Of a DNA stretch of 64,000 nt, positions 1 to 7,903 are shown one piece after another; position 1 is the stretch's first letter, and each line of letters starts with the position of its first letter. This DNA is from Clostridia bacterium. GTDB lineage: Bacteria; Bacillota; Clostridia; Oscillospirales; Acutalibacteraceae. Below the pieces are notes generated by a model that saw only the letters and a program-made list of their open reading frames with translations, had not been told where the DNA came from and made no database searches. The translations under genes and the position numbers were made by a program. The stretch is taken from assembly GCA_017480115.1 (NCBI GenBank), contig JAFVBH010000058.1, positions 1 through 64,000 on the forward strand. Direction: 5' to 3'.

Positions 1-322
1 ATTTTCTAATAAATGCCCGTAGGGCTTAACCTTATTCCAAAGTCGGGGAAGGCATGCTGATCTACCCGGCTTTCCGTATGGTGGGCGCTGTCGCGCCTCA
101 TTATAAAAATTCCGCAACGAGGGAAATATGTGGCTTTACCAAAATTTATCCCGTCGTTGCAGAATTTAAACGGCGCAGTGCGCCGTGCTACCCGTTTTCG
201 CAAATTTGTAGGGATGGCCATTGGCCATCCGCCAGGTTATGCGCAAAATCGACGGATGCCCACTGGGCATCCCTACAGGATCGTGTGACGATCTTCCTGC
301 GATAAATCAGAATTTACCCGCC
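1..322. repeat. Mosaic intergenic repeat, locus 1
   Basis: No gene is evident here. The block from about 1 to 205 recurs almost unchanged at about 52804-53020, including the shared string ATTTTCTAATAAATGCCCG at its start. It ends in the GCGCAGTGCGCCGTGCTACC module near 175-198. Positions 210-283 form an inverted repeat that begins GTAGGGATGGCCATTGGCC and ends GGGCATCCCTACA. Positions 303-317 are the right half of the TAAATCAGAATTTA palindrome. The same modules occur in at least six other gaps of this window. Open frames across it are products of the repeat. Confidence 0.85.
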
Positions 323-351
323 TTGACTTTTTTCGTCGCTTCCTTTATTAT
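323..351 (+). promoter_or_regulatory. Sigma-A type promoter of the YfhO-like gene
   Basis: TTGACT (323-328), 17 nt spacer, TATTAT (346-351). It lies just after the repeat block and 33 nt before the start codon at 384. Confidence 0.6.
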
Positions 352-383
352 TAAAACTGATATTACAGACGGGAAGTGGTCTT

Positions 384-2999
384 ATGGCGGAAAAGACGGC
401 AAAAACGGGTCGTTTGTCCGATCAAAATAAAAATACGCGGCTGTTTTTCCTGGCAGCATTTTTGATCCCGGTGGTGGCGATCCTGATTTCCTTTATCCGC
501 ATGGGGATTCGCCCGTTCGGGGATAACTCTCTGCTGGGCATGGATCTGTGGAGCCAATATTTCCCCATGCTGCGGCACCAATATCTGTCGCGACGGGAAT
601 TTGCCGCCAGTCTGTTCTCATGGGACGGCGCGCTGGGCACAGATACCTTTGTACAGAACGCTTATTACTGCAACAGTCCGTTTAATTTTTTGCTTTTGCT
701 GGCGCCGGTCAAGTATCTCGTGGACGCATTGGATTATCTGATCTTATTGAAATTCGGGCTTGCGGGCTTTAATTTTGCCGTTTACTGCCGGTATAAATAT
801 AACAAAATCGATATTTATACCGTAGTCTGCGCCGGGGCGTATGCGCTTTGCTCCTATTGCCTTGCATTTATCAGCCAGATCATGTGGTTTGACGCGGTAC
901 TCTTTTTCCCGATCATTCTGATGGGCTTTGAGCGGCTGATGCAAGAGAAAAAGCCGCTGCTGTATTGCATTATGCTGGCGGTCACCATGTATTCCGGATT
1001 TTACATCAGCTTCAGCGTCTGTCTGTTTCTGGCGCTCTATTTCTTTGTCTATGCGGCGGAAAATTACAATACGCTTACGCTGAAAGGCGTGCTGACGGGC
1101 GGTTTGCGGTTTGCGCTGTATTCGCTTTTGGCGGCAGGTATGGCGGCTTTTGTTCTGCTGCCGGTGTATTTCGGACTGGGAACGACCATCGCCTCGGATA
1201 TTCCCGCCCCTACAAGCGCGGAATTTTATCATAAGATTTGGGAGTATCTTGCCAAGACACTGCCGTTGACCAAAACTTCGCTGCAATACGGCGTGCCGAA
1301 CATCTACAGCGGATGCTTTATGCTGGTGATGCTGCCGCTGTTCCTGATGAATAAAAAAATCCTGCCGCTGAAAAAAATCCTGTATACGGCGCTGGTTGTC
1401 TTTATGTTCTTTTCCATGAATCTGAATTTCCTCGACTATGTCTGGCACGGCTTCCACTTCCCCAACCAGTTGCCCGGCAGATGGACGTTTATTTTCTCGT
1501 TTATTATAATCATAATGTGCTATGATGTGCTGCGAAATCTCAAGAGTATCAATATCCCATCGGTGCTGATCTCGGCGGGTATTGCGGCGGCGATTCTGAT
1601 CGTTGTTAAGGTTTTGCCGGGCAAGGAACCGGCAACGCCCCGCTCTCTGCTTTTGGGCGCATTCTTTGTTGCGATGTACACGCTGATTCTGGTTCTCACC
1701 GTAAAGTACAGAACCGACGGGGCGAAAACCTTTTGCATTTTACTGGCTGCCGCCATGGCGGCGGAAATGTTCATGAACGCCGCCGTCGTGCTTGCGGAAA
1801 ACACCGAGGTCGGCGACGTGCCGAAGTACATTGCCTATGACAAGGATATGGATCGATTCAGCGAGACCTATGCCGCTCCCGACGATGATTTTTACCGTAC
1901 CGACATGTATTACAACTGGACCTTTGACCACTGCCAGATGTTCCGGCTGCGGGGGATCACCTATTATTCCTCCACCATGAGCGGCGGGGCGTACCGTTTC
2001 TTTCAGGACATCGGCTACCGCGTCTACGCGAAAAACGTCAGCACTGTCTACTGCCCCTATTCGCCGGTACTGAACGCAGTGCTGAATATCGGTTATGTGG
2101 CGGATCTTGCCATGCAGTATATTCCCGATTATCTGACGGAAACAGAGAAGCTGCGTACAATCTCCGTGTTGAAAAATGAAAAACGCCTGCCGGTGATGTT
2201 TGCCGCTTCGGCGGATATTTTATCATGGGAAGCGGACAGCCTGCTGCCGTTTTACGAACAGCAGAACCGGTTCTTCTCCGCCATCGTGGGAGAGGATGTA
2301 CAGGTCTACAAAAAGCTCCCCGACGGTAAGATCGACGCGCAAAACGCGGTGCTGACGGGCAGCAATGCGACATGGACGGCAATCTCGTTCTCCCGGCAGA
2401 ATGCCGCCGCGCCGGTGGTGATCAATTACACCTTTACCCTCGATCGGGACGGACCGGTCTATCTTTGCCATAATTATAAGAAGGGCGATATGACCATTGA
2501 CGTTAACGGCGTGCCGGTAACGCTGATCCTGTACCGAGAGCCGTTAAAATATCTCGGTGCGTATAAAAAGGGCGATACGATCCATGTAAGCGTGACCAAT
2601 ACGGAGTCCGCCGTCGGCACCGCAGGGTTATCGCTGTATACCATGGATAAGCCGCTGTTTGAATCTTATTATGCGCAGCTCGCGGCTGGCGGCGCCACAA
2701 GCGCCAAAACAACAGCGCAAGGCTTGATCTGTACGGTCAACAATGCCGAGGAGCAGCTGATGTTCACCTCCGTACCGGCGCAGGGAATGACCTGTTATCT
2801 GGACGGAGAGACAACGAATATGCAGATCGTAGACGGCTATCTTGCCGCCGTCGCCGTGCCCGGCGGGGAGCACACCGTGGAATTTAAATATACCGTCACA
2901 GGATTAAAGGAAGGCATTCTGGTTTCCGCATGTTCCCTTGCGGCGTTGGCGCTTATCACAGTCGGCAAATATCTGTTCCTGCGAAAAAAGAAAAAATAA
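384..2999 (+). CDS. YfhO-family polytopic membrane protein (probable GT-C fold glycosyltransferase-like)
   Basis: An 871-residue integral membrane protein. The first half is a run of hydrophobic helices. An extracytoplasmic region of roughly 370 residues follows, then a last membrane helix near 845-863 and the basic tail RKKKK. The first loop carries the FGDNSLLGMDLWSQYFP-type motif (about residues 45-65) that I associate with the YfhO family (PF09586). Family members in Bacillus are linked to glycosylation of lipoteichoic acid or other surface polymers, probably using a lipid-linked sugar. The specific substrate here is unknown. It is monocistronic: its own promoter lies at 323-351 and a long hairpin follows at 3010-3040. 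ATG 384 is chosen because it is the first Met after the promoter and a purine-rich GGGAAGTGG lies just upstream. Family call good, activity inferred. Confidence 0.85.
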   Translation: MAEKTAKTGRLSDQNKNTRLFFLAAFLIPVVAILISFIRMGIRPFGDNSLLGMDLWSQYFPMLRHQYLSRREFAASLFSWDGALGTDTFVQNAYYCNSPFNFLLLLAPVKYLVDALDYLILLKFGLAGFNFAVYCRYKYNKIDIYTVVCAGAYALCSYCLAFISQIMWFDAVLFFPIILMGFERLMQEKKPLLYCIMLAVTMYSGFYISFSVCLFLALYFFVYAAENYNTLTLKGVLTGGLRFALYSLLAAGMAAFVLLPVYFGLGTTIASDIPAPTSAEFYHKIWEYLAKTLPLTKTSLQYGVPNIYSGCFMLVMLPLFLMNKKILPLKKILYTALVVFMFFSMNLNFLDYVWHGFHFPNQLPGRWTFIFSFIIIIMCYDVLRNLKSINIPSVLISAGIAAAILIVVKVLPGKEPATPRSLLLGAFFVAMYTLILVLTVKYRTDGAKTFCILLAAAMAAEMFMNAAVVLAENTEVGDVPKYIAYDKDMDRFSETYAAPDDDFYRTDMYYNWTFDHCQMFRLRGITYYSSTMSGGAYRFFQDIGYRVYAKNVSTVYCPYSPVLNAVLNIGYVADLAMQYIPDYLTETEKLRTISVLKNEKRLPVMFAASADILSWEADSLLPFYEQQNRFFSAIVGEDVQVYKKLPDGKIDAQNAVLTGSNATWTAISFSRQNAAAPVVINYTFTLDRDGPVYLCHNYKKGDMTIDVNGVPVTLILYREPLKYLGAYKKGDTIHVSVTNTESAVGTAGLSLYTMDKPLFESYYAQLAAGGATSAKTTAQGLICTVNNAEEQLMFTSVPAQGMTCYLDGETTNMQIVDGYLAAVAVPGGEHTVEFKYTVTGLKEGILVSACSLAALALITVGKYLFLRKKKK

Positions 3000-3009
3000 G
3001 GCAATTACA

Positions 3010-3040
3010 CAGCCCCCGAAGCGATAAGCTTTGGGGGCTG
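3010..3040 (+). terminator. Hairpin after the YfhO-like gene
   Basis: CAGCCCCC (3010-3017) pairs with GGGGGCTG (3033-3040), extended inward by GAAGC/GCTT. There is no strong T-run, so termination may depend on the next hairpin at 3058-3085. Confidence 0.55.
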
Positions 3041-3057
3041 CTATACAGAGGATAAAG

Positions 3058-3085
3058 AAAAAAGTCACCCGACGGTGACTTTTTT
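3058..3085. terminator. Bidirectional terminator shared with the tRNA
   Basis: AAAAAAGTCACC (3058-3069) and GGTGACTTTTTT (3074-3085) form a perfect 12-bp stem with a 4-nt loop, with U-runs in both directions. It abuts the 3' end of the minus-strand tRNA-Val and also faces the upstream plus-strand gene. Confidence 0.85.
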
Positions 3086-3160
3086 GGTGGTCGCTAACGG
3101 GCTCGAACCGCTGACCCTTCGCACGTCAAGCGAATGCTCTACCAACTGAGCTAAGCGACC
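3085..3160 (-). tRNA. tRNA-Val (anticodon GAC)
   Basis: The minus strand reads as a full 76-nt cloverleaf. The acceptor arm GGTCGCT pairs with AGCGACC. The D arm is GCTC/GAGC, the anticodon stem TTCGC/GCGAA encloses the loop TTGACGT, and the T arm carries GGTTCGAGCC. The anticodon is GAC (valine, reads GTC and GTT). The 3' CCA is encoded (positions 3087-3085). A strong terminator follows immediately. Confidence 0.95.
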
Positions 3161-3213
3161 TCAACGGGAACTATCATACACTATTTTTTATAGTTTGTCA
3201 AGGGGATAATGAA

Positions 3214-3570
3214 AAAATTCTGATTTATCGGGCTGACGCCCGCTAAATCGAGTGAGGAGTTAAGAGAGAGAAGAGAGGAGTTTCGGAAGCCGCTTCGCAG
3301 CTTGGATTTATAGACATAAATGGGCACACCATCCTGTAGGGACGGCCATTGGCCGTCCGCCGATTTTGCGCGTAACTTGACGGATGCCCAATGGGCATCC
3401 CTACAAATTTGCGGTAATGGGTAGCACGGCGCAGTGCGCCGTGCTACCCGTTTCCGCAAATTCGTCTATAAATCCAAATCGCGCAGCGATTTCCGAACCT
3501 TCTACCTCTTCCCTCCTACCTTCTACCTAAATTATGATTTATCGGCTTCGCCGACAAATCATAATTTACA
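3214..3570. repeat. Mosaic intergenic repeat, locus 2
   Basis: It contains a degenerate AAATTCTGATTTATCGG half-palindrome (about 3218) and an inverted copy of the pyrimidine-rich module (3241-3312). Next come the GTAGGGACGGCC inverted repeat (3337-3405) and the GTAGCACGGCGCAGTGCGCC palindrome (3419-3450). A direct copy of the TATAAATCCAAATCGCGCAG module spans 3464-3530. An AAATTATGATTTATCGG palindrome (about 3533-3568) ends just before the M23 peptidase gene. No gene is seen. Confidence 0.8.
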
Positions 3571-3609
3571 CTTCCTGCTCATAAACTCTTATGAAAGGAA
3601 GGATATTTT

Positions 3610-4389
3610 ATGGCGAAGAAAGAAACAAAAAAGGACTTTTTCGTACGAATTACCACAGTGCAGCTGATTCTGTTTACGGCAATTTTTTTGACCGTATATT
3701 TATATGCGCGATTTTCCGCAGACAAGGGAGAAGCGCTCATAGCGGAGTATTTAAGCTATATGGAAAAGGACATGAGCGCGGAGGATTTCAAAGCGCTGTT
3801 TGTCAAGGAGGATACGGAGGAAACGCCGCCTGCGGAAAATACCACCGCAGCCGCAGCGGTCAAGGAGGAAGGCACCACCAACGTCTTTGCATTTGAGGGC
3901 AGTGAAAGCGCGGAAATGCGCAATCTATTCGTCAGTGAAGATACGGCGGTATCCTTTTTATCCGCCCAGATCAGCGCCGGTCCCGTTTTGCCGGTGTCAG
4001 GGCGCGTCAGCTCCTCGTTCGGCGGCAGAATTTCCCCGATCTACAATTACAGCGAGCAGCATAAGGGGGTCGATATTGCGGCGGCAAGCGGCACGCCCAT
4101 CAAGGCGGTCATGGGCGGTGTGGTATCCGACGTGGATTACACCCCCGGGCGGGGAAATTTTCTGATCATTGATCATGGCGAGACCGACGAGGGAAGCGTG
4201 CAGACCCTGTATCAGCATTGTTCCGAGATCCTTGTCGCGCAAGGTACGGTCGTCCGCGCAGGAGAAACCATCGCGCTTGTGGGCAGCACAGGAGACAGCA
4301 CGGGACCGCACCTGCATCTGGAATACCGCGTTGACGGCGAATGCCGCGACCCGATGCAGCTGTTCACCGATGAAATCTATGCGCTGTAA
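3610..4389 (+). CDS. Membrane-anchored M23 (LytM) family protein, SpoIVFA/SpoIIQ-like
   Basis: 259 residues: a short basic N-terminus, one membrane helix (about 15-32), an acidic linker (35-115), then an M23/LytM domain (about 125-250). The zinc-site pattern looks intact, with HxxxD in EQHKGVD near residue 149 and HxH in GPHLHLE near 233. It could therefore be an active endopeptidase or a zinc-binding scaffold. The next gene encodes an M50-type intramembrane protease and overlaps this one. That order matches spoIVFA-spoIVFB, where a LytM-like membrane protein holds the protease that processes pro-sigma-K in the mother cell. SpoIIQ is another single-pass M23 sporulation protein and is the main alternative. 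The ribosome site AAAGGAAGGATATTTT supports ATG 3610. Confidence 0.8.
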   Translation: MAKKETKKDFFVRITTVQLILFTAIFLTVYLYARFSADKGEALIAEYLSYMEKDMSAEDFKALFVKEDTEETPPAENTTAAAAVKEEGTTNVFAFEGSESAEMRNLFVSEDTAVSFLSAQISAGPVLPVSGRVSSSFGGRISPIYNYSEQHKGVDIAAASGTPIKAVMGGVVSDVDYTPGRGNFLIIDHGETDEGSVQTLYQHCSEILVAQGTVVRAGETIALVGSTGDSTGPHLHLEYRVDGECRDPMQLFTDEIYAL

Positions 4390-5005
4390 GCTGGGCAAAA
4401 CAACGGTCTCGTTCGGTTTTTCCGAGGCAGCCGCCATAGCGGTACTGCTCTATCTGGGCAAGGGGCGAACCTTGTTGATCGCCCTCTGCTCCGCGCTTTT
4501 GCATGAAGCGGGACACCTGCTTGCCATACGGCTTTGCGGCGACAGCGCGAAACGCCTGCAGTTCAGTCTCACCGGCGGCGATATATTGCCGGCGGCATCT
4601 ACGTTGTCCTACAAAAAGGATATGTTTACCGCAGCCGCGGGGCCGGCAATCAGCGCGGCTGCGGCGGCGGTCTTTTTTTTGCTCTGGGCACGGCTGCAAA
4701 ATCAAATTTTTCGGGAGCTGTTCCTTACCAACGCCGTTTTTGCCGCAGTCAATCTTCTGCCCGCCCGCCCCTTGGATGGGGAAAGGCATTTGCGGGCATT
4801 TCTGCTGCAACACGAGATACCGGACACAGAAAAGCGCCTGCAAAATGCAGGCGCCGTTACCGTACTTCTTTTGGAAATTTTATATGCCTGCATCGCCGCC
4901 TATGACGGCGTCAATCCGTCGGTGGCGATCTTTGCGGGAGTGGTACTGGTAAATTCTGATTTGTCGGCGTTGCCGACAAATCAGAATTTAATGAATGATG
5001 AATAG
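4370..5005 (+). CDS. M50-family intramembrane zinc metalloprotease, SpoIVFB-like
   Basis: 211 residues from ATG 4370, overlapping the upstream M23 gene by 20 bases; a second in-frame ATG at 4379 is also possible. A membrane helix carries HEAGH (about residues 44-48), the zinc-binding HExxH of M50 proteases. The partner aspartate is in ARPLDGER (about 131-138), a variant of the family's NPxDG. These features and the upstream LytM protein support a SpoIVFB-like role, or another site-2 protease role. The last ~20 residues (from VNSDLSALPTNQN) are encoded by the AAATTCTGATTTGTCGG palindrome of the intergenic repeat, so the original stop may have been displaced. The reading frame stays open through it to TAG at 5003-5005. 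Confidence 0.8.
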   Translation: MKSMRCKLGKTTVSFGFSEAAAIAVLLYLGKGRTLLIALCSALLHEAGHLLAIRLCGDSAKRLQFSLTGGDILPAASTLSYKKDMFTAAAGPAISAAAAAVFFLLWARLQNQIFRELFLTNAVFAAVNLLPARPLDGERHLRAFLLQHEIPDTEKRLQNAGAVTVLLLEILYACIAAYDGVNPSVAIFAGVVLVNSDLSALPTNQNLMNDE

Positions 5006-5271
5006 TGAATGATGAATGATTGCGGAACCGCTGCGCGGTTGAATTTATAAATTAAAATATCGGACTTCGCTTGTAGGGATGGCCATTGGCCATCCGCCGG
5101 GTTATGCGCAAAATCGACGGACGGCCGGTGTGGCCGTCCCTACAAGCGGGTGCGCCCATTTTGCGTCTATAAATCCAAATCGCGAAGCGATTTCCGAACC
5201 TCCTACCTCTTCCCTCCTACCTTTTCCCTAAATTCTGATTTAGCTGCTGCGCAGCTAAATCAGAATTTACT
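4945..5271. repeat. Mosaic intergenic repeat, locus 3
   Basis: It starts inside the 3' end of the M50 gene with a perfect palindrome (about 4949-4991). A GAATGATGAATGAT block and an inverted CGGAACCGCTGCGCGGTT fragment follow. The GTAGGGATGGCC inverted repeat spans 5071-5144 and the TATAAATCCAAATCGCG pyrimidine-rich module 5164-5230. A final palindrome with an AGCTGCTGCGCAGCT centre (5231-5271) overlaps the galT stop codon. No independent gene is seen. Confidence 0.85.
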
Positions 5272-6763
5272 TTACGCTTTCCGCGAAGCGGACGAACTGC
5301 GACTGCCCTTCCGCGGTGCGGGCAAAGACGCCGCACTGTTCGAGAATGGACGCAAATACGATGCCGATCTCGGTACGAAGAATCTCATGCACATTTTCAG
5401 CGGTCACGTCATATTTCGCCATAATCTCCTTTGCCCATGCCGCATGGCTCGCGAGAACGGGATCGACGGTCAGATCCGCGCCGCTGATCATCGCGTCGGC
5501 AAGGGCGGACATTTCCTTTTTCAGGCGGGACGGCAGCACCGCCAGCCCCATGACCTCGATCAAGCCGATGTTTTCCCGCTTGATGTGGTGATATTCCGGG
5601 TGAGCGTGATAGACGCCGTCGGGATACTGCGCGGTGGTGATATTGTTGCGCAGAACGAGATCGATCTCAAAATTCTCGCCGCGCTTACGCGCGATGGGGG
5701 TAATGGTGTTATGGGGTTTACCGTCCGTTTCGGCGTAAATAAACGCGTCCTCGTCGGTATACGCGCGCCATGCGACCAAAATCTTATCCGACAGTTCCAC
5801 AAGACGGTCGGTATCCTTTCCGGAAAGGCGGATCACGGACATCGGCCATTTCACAATGCCCGCCTTTATATCGTCGAAGCCATCAAAATGCAATGCCTTT
5901 TCCACCGGCGCTTTTGCCATGGCAAACTCGTAATTTCCCCCCTGGAAATGTTCGTGAGTCAGGATCGAGCCGCCCACAATGGGAAGATCGGCGTTGGAAC
6001 CGATAAAATAATGAGGGAACAGTTTTACAAAATCAAACAACTTGCGGAACGCCGAACGGTCGATCACCATGGGCACATGGGCGCCGTTAAAAGCGATGCA
6101 ATGCTCGTTGTAATAGACGTAAGGGGAATACTGCATAAACCACGGGGAGCCGTCGATGGTCAGCGGAATGATACGGTGATTTTCCCGCGCAGGGTGATTG
6201 AGTCTGCCCGCATAGCCCTCGTTTTCGGGACAAAGCATGCACTTGGGATAGGCGATGCTGCTCGTCGGCTTGGCGTTGCGCGCCGCAGCGATCGCCTTTG
6301 GATCCTTTTCGGGCTTGGAGAGATTAATCGTAATATCAATATCGCCGTATTCTGTTTCGGCGATCCACTTCCTGTCGTTTTTGATACGGTAGGTACGGAT
6401 ATAGTCCGACGCGCGCGAAAAATCATAATACCAGTCGGTGGCTTTTTTCGGAGACTCTTCATACAGCGCGAAAAACTTCTTTCTGACCTCGGACGGTCGG
6501 GGCATCAGACAGTTCATGAGCTTGGTATCAAACAGATCGGCTGCAACAACGCCCTCGTCAATAATCCCCGCTTCTCTTGCGTAATCCAGCATGCAGGCAA
6601 GAATCGTTTCGATCTCCTGCGAAACGGGCGCGGCAGGCTCATAGGCGTCCAACTTCAGAACGTCCAGCAGCAGATTCACGGTATACAGCCTGTCCGCCTC
6701 TTCCAGTAAGCCTTTATCAATACCATACTGCACCAAAGAGGAAATAGATTCGTAAATTGTCAT
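5267..6763 (-). CDS. galT: UDP-glucose--hexose-1-phosphate uridylyltransferase, class II GalT
   Basis: 498 residues, matching the longer Firmicutes class II GalT rather than the ~350-residue class I enzyme. It exchanges UMP between UDP-glucose and galactose-1-phosphate in the Leloir pathway. Recognisable blocks are the N-terminal helical region, CMLCPENEGY (about 180), and the catalytic THEHFQGG motif, which replaces HPHGQ of class I. ATG 6763 is chosen because AAAAAAGGAGATACT precedes it; an upstream in-frame Met has no such site. The cytosolic enzyme would feed galactose into glycolysis and UDP-galactose supply. No galK or galE is in the window. The upstream gap (6764-6934) holds inverted repeats, so it may be transcribed alone. 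Confidence 0.93.
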   Translation of the reverse strand: MTIYESISSLVQYGIDKGLLEEADRLYTVNLLLDVLKLDAYEPAAPVSQEIETILACMLDYAREAGIIDEGVVAADLFDTKLMNCLMPRPSEVRKKFFALYEESPKKATDWYYDFSRASDYIRTYRIKNDRKWIAETEYGDIDITINLSKPEKDPKAIAAARNAKPTSSIAYPKCMLCPENEGYAGRLNHPARENHRIIPLTIDGSPWFMQYSPYVYYNEHCIAFNGAHVPMVIDRSAFRKLFDFVKLFPHYFIGSNADLPIVGGSILTHEHFQGGNYEFAMAKAPVEKALHFDGFDDIKAGIVKWPMSVIRLSGKDTDRLVELSDKILVAWRAYTDEDAFIYAETDGKPHNTITPIARKRGENFEIDLVLRNNITTAQYPDGVYHAHPEYHHIKRENIGLIEVMGLAVLPSRLKKEMSALADAMISGADLTVDPVLASHAAWAKEIMAKYDVTAENVHEILRTEIGIVFASILEQCGVFARTAEGQSQFVRFAESVK

Positions 6764-6837
6764 AGTATCTCCTTTTTTAATAAAATTCGGAATCCGGCGT
6801 TCAGAACGCGGAGATTCGTTCATTGCCCGGGGCAATT

Positions 6838-6882
6838 TGATCGGTCATAACACGGCATATGCCGTGCTGCATTATCGATCAA
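6838..6882. repeat. Nested inverted repeat between hydrolase gene and galT
   Basis: An outer arm pair TTGATCG (6837-6843) and CGATCAA (6876-6882) encloses the 16-nt palindrome CACGGCATATGCCGTG (6851-6866). Smaller inverted pieces lie on both sides (AATTCGGAATCCG, GGATTCCG, AACGGCAAAGCCGTT). Function is unknown. It lacks a T-run, so it is not an obvious terminator. Confidence 0.6.
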
Positions 6883-6934
6883 CGGCAAAGCCGTTCCGAA
6901 ATTCCGTATGCCGCATGTCGGATTCCGCATTGTT

Positions 6935-7873
6935 TTACAGTGTTGCGAGGGTCTCTTTCAGCCAGCTTTCCACATCTTTATACACAAGGCGTTTATCGTC
7001 CTCGTTGAGAATTTCATGTCGGTCGCCGGGATAAAGGATGACCGTCGGCTCGTTACCGGCGCGTTCCAGCTCCTCGGCAGCCTTTAAGACCCACTTGCCG
7101 TTACCGCCGACAGGATCCTTTGCACCGGAGATAAACAGAATCGGCAGCCCCACGGGGATCTTCAGCGCCCAATCGGGGCCGGAGATCTTGATCGCCACAG
7201 CGGAAAGATCACGGAAACCGCCCGCCGTCAGCCCGAAGCCGCAGAAGGGATCGTTGGCGTACTTTTCACGGTTTTCCGCATTTTTGCTCAGCCATGCGAG
7301 GGGATCCTTCTCGTCCTTATAATCTTTATTATACGACGCGCTGTTCATGGCAAAGAAATCGATCTTCCGGCTGGCGGGTCCCAGTTTATTGATAACCGCG
7401 TCCAGCGCGGGCTTGACCGTGGACAGGACGGCGGGCACATTGCCGGTGCCGCAGAAGATCGCGCCGCTCAGTTCATAACCGAACACGGTGCAATAGTGCC
7501 TTGCCAGCATCGAACCCATGCTGTGACCGAACAGGAAATAGGGTTTGCCGGGATATTTTTTAGACATGATATTATATAGAATATGCATATCATCGACCAT
7601 GCGGACGTCGCCGTCTTTTGCGGCAAAGAAGCCAAGTTCATCAATGGTATTGACGCTCTTGCCGTGCCCAAGGTGGTCGTTGCCGGCGACAACGAAACCG
7701 AGGGAGACAAGGAAACGGGCAAAGTCATCGTACCGCTCGATATGCTCGGCGACGCCGTGCGCCAGCTGCACAACGCCGACAGGCTCCTGCGCGTCGTCTT
7801 TCCACACCAGCGTGTGGATTTTATGGATTCCGTCAGAGGAATTAAAAAAGGCATCAGTTACAGTAACAGCCAT
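6935..7873 (-). CDS. Alpha/beta hydrolase, lysophospholipase / monoacylglycerol lipase-like
   Basis: 312 residues without a signal peptide. The nucleophile elbow GHSMGS (about residues 116-121) and the oxyanion-side segment LAHGVAEHIERYDDFA are typical of the S33-like hydrolase_4 family. The acid SGAKDPVG and the histidine PGDRHEILNE lie where the Asp and His of the triad are expected. It probably hydrolyses lysophospholipids or monoacylglycerols in the cytosol. The substrate cannot be read from sequence. A good ribosome site (AAAGAAAGGAAATTTACC) supports ATG 7873. It follows the GH13 gene by only 30 nt on the same strand, suggesting co-transcription. Confidence 0.88.
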   Translation of the reverse strand: MAVTVTDAFFNSSDGIHKIHTLVWKDDAQEPVGVVQLAHGVAEHIERYDDFARFLVSLGFVVAGNDHLGHGKSVNTIDELGFFAAKDGDVRMVDDMHILYNIMSKKYPGKPYFLFGHSMGSMLARHYCTVFGYELSGAIFCGTGNVPAVLSTVKPALDAVINKLGPASRKIDFFAMNSASYNKDYKDEKDPLAWLSKNAENREKYANDPFCGFGLTAGGFRDLSAVAIKISGPDWALKIPVGLPILFISGAKDPVGGNGKWVLKAAEELERAGNEPTVILYPGDRHEILNEDDKRLVYKDVESWLKETLATL

Positions 7874-7903
7874 GGTAAATTTCCTTTCTTTGCGTTGATT
7901 CGA

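Noticed and set aside
1520-2471. Long minus-strand open frames inside the YfhO-like gene
   Set aside because: They lie opposite a clear membrane-protein gene and have no ribosome site or recognisable domain.
5150-6709. A 519-codon plus-strand open frame opposite galT
   Set aside because: It is the antisense shadow of galT, begins in the repeat block and has basic, low-complexity composition.
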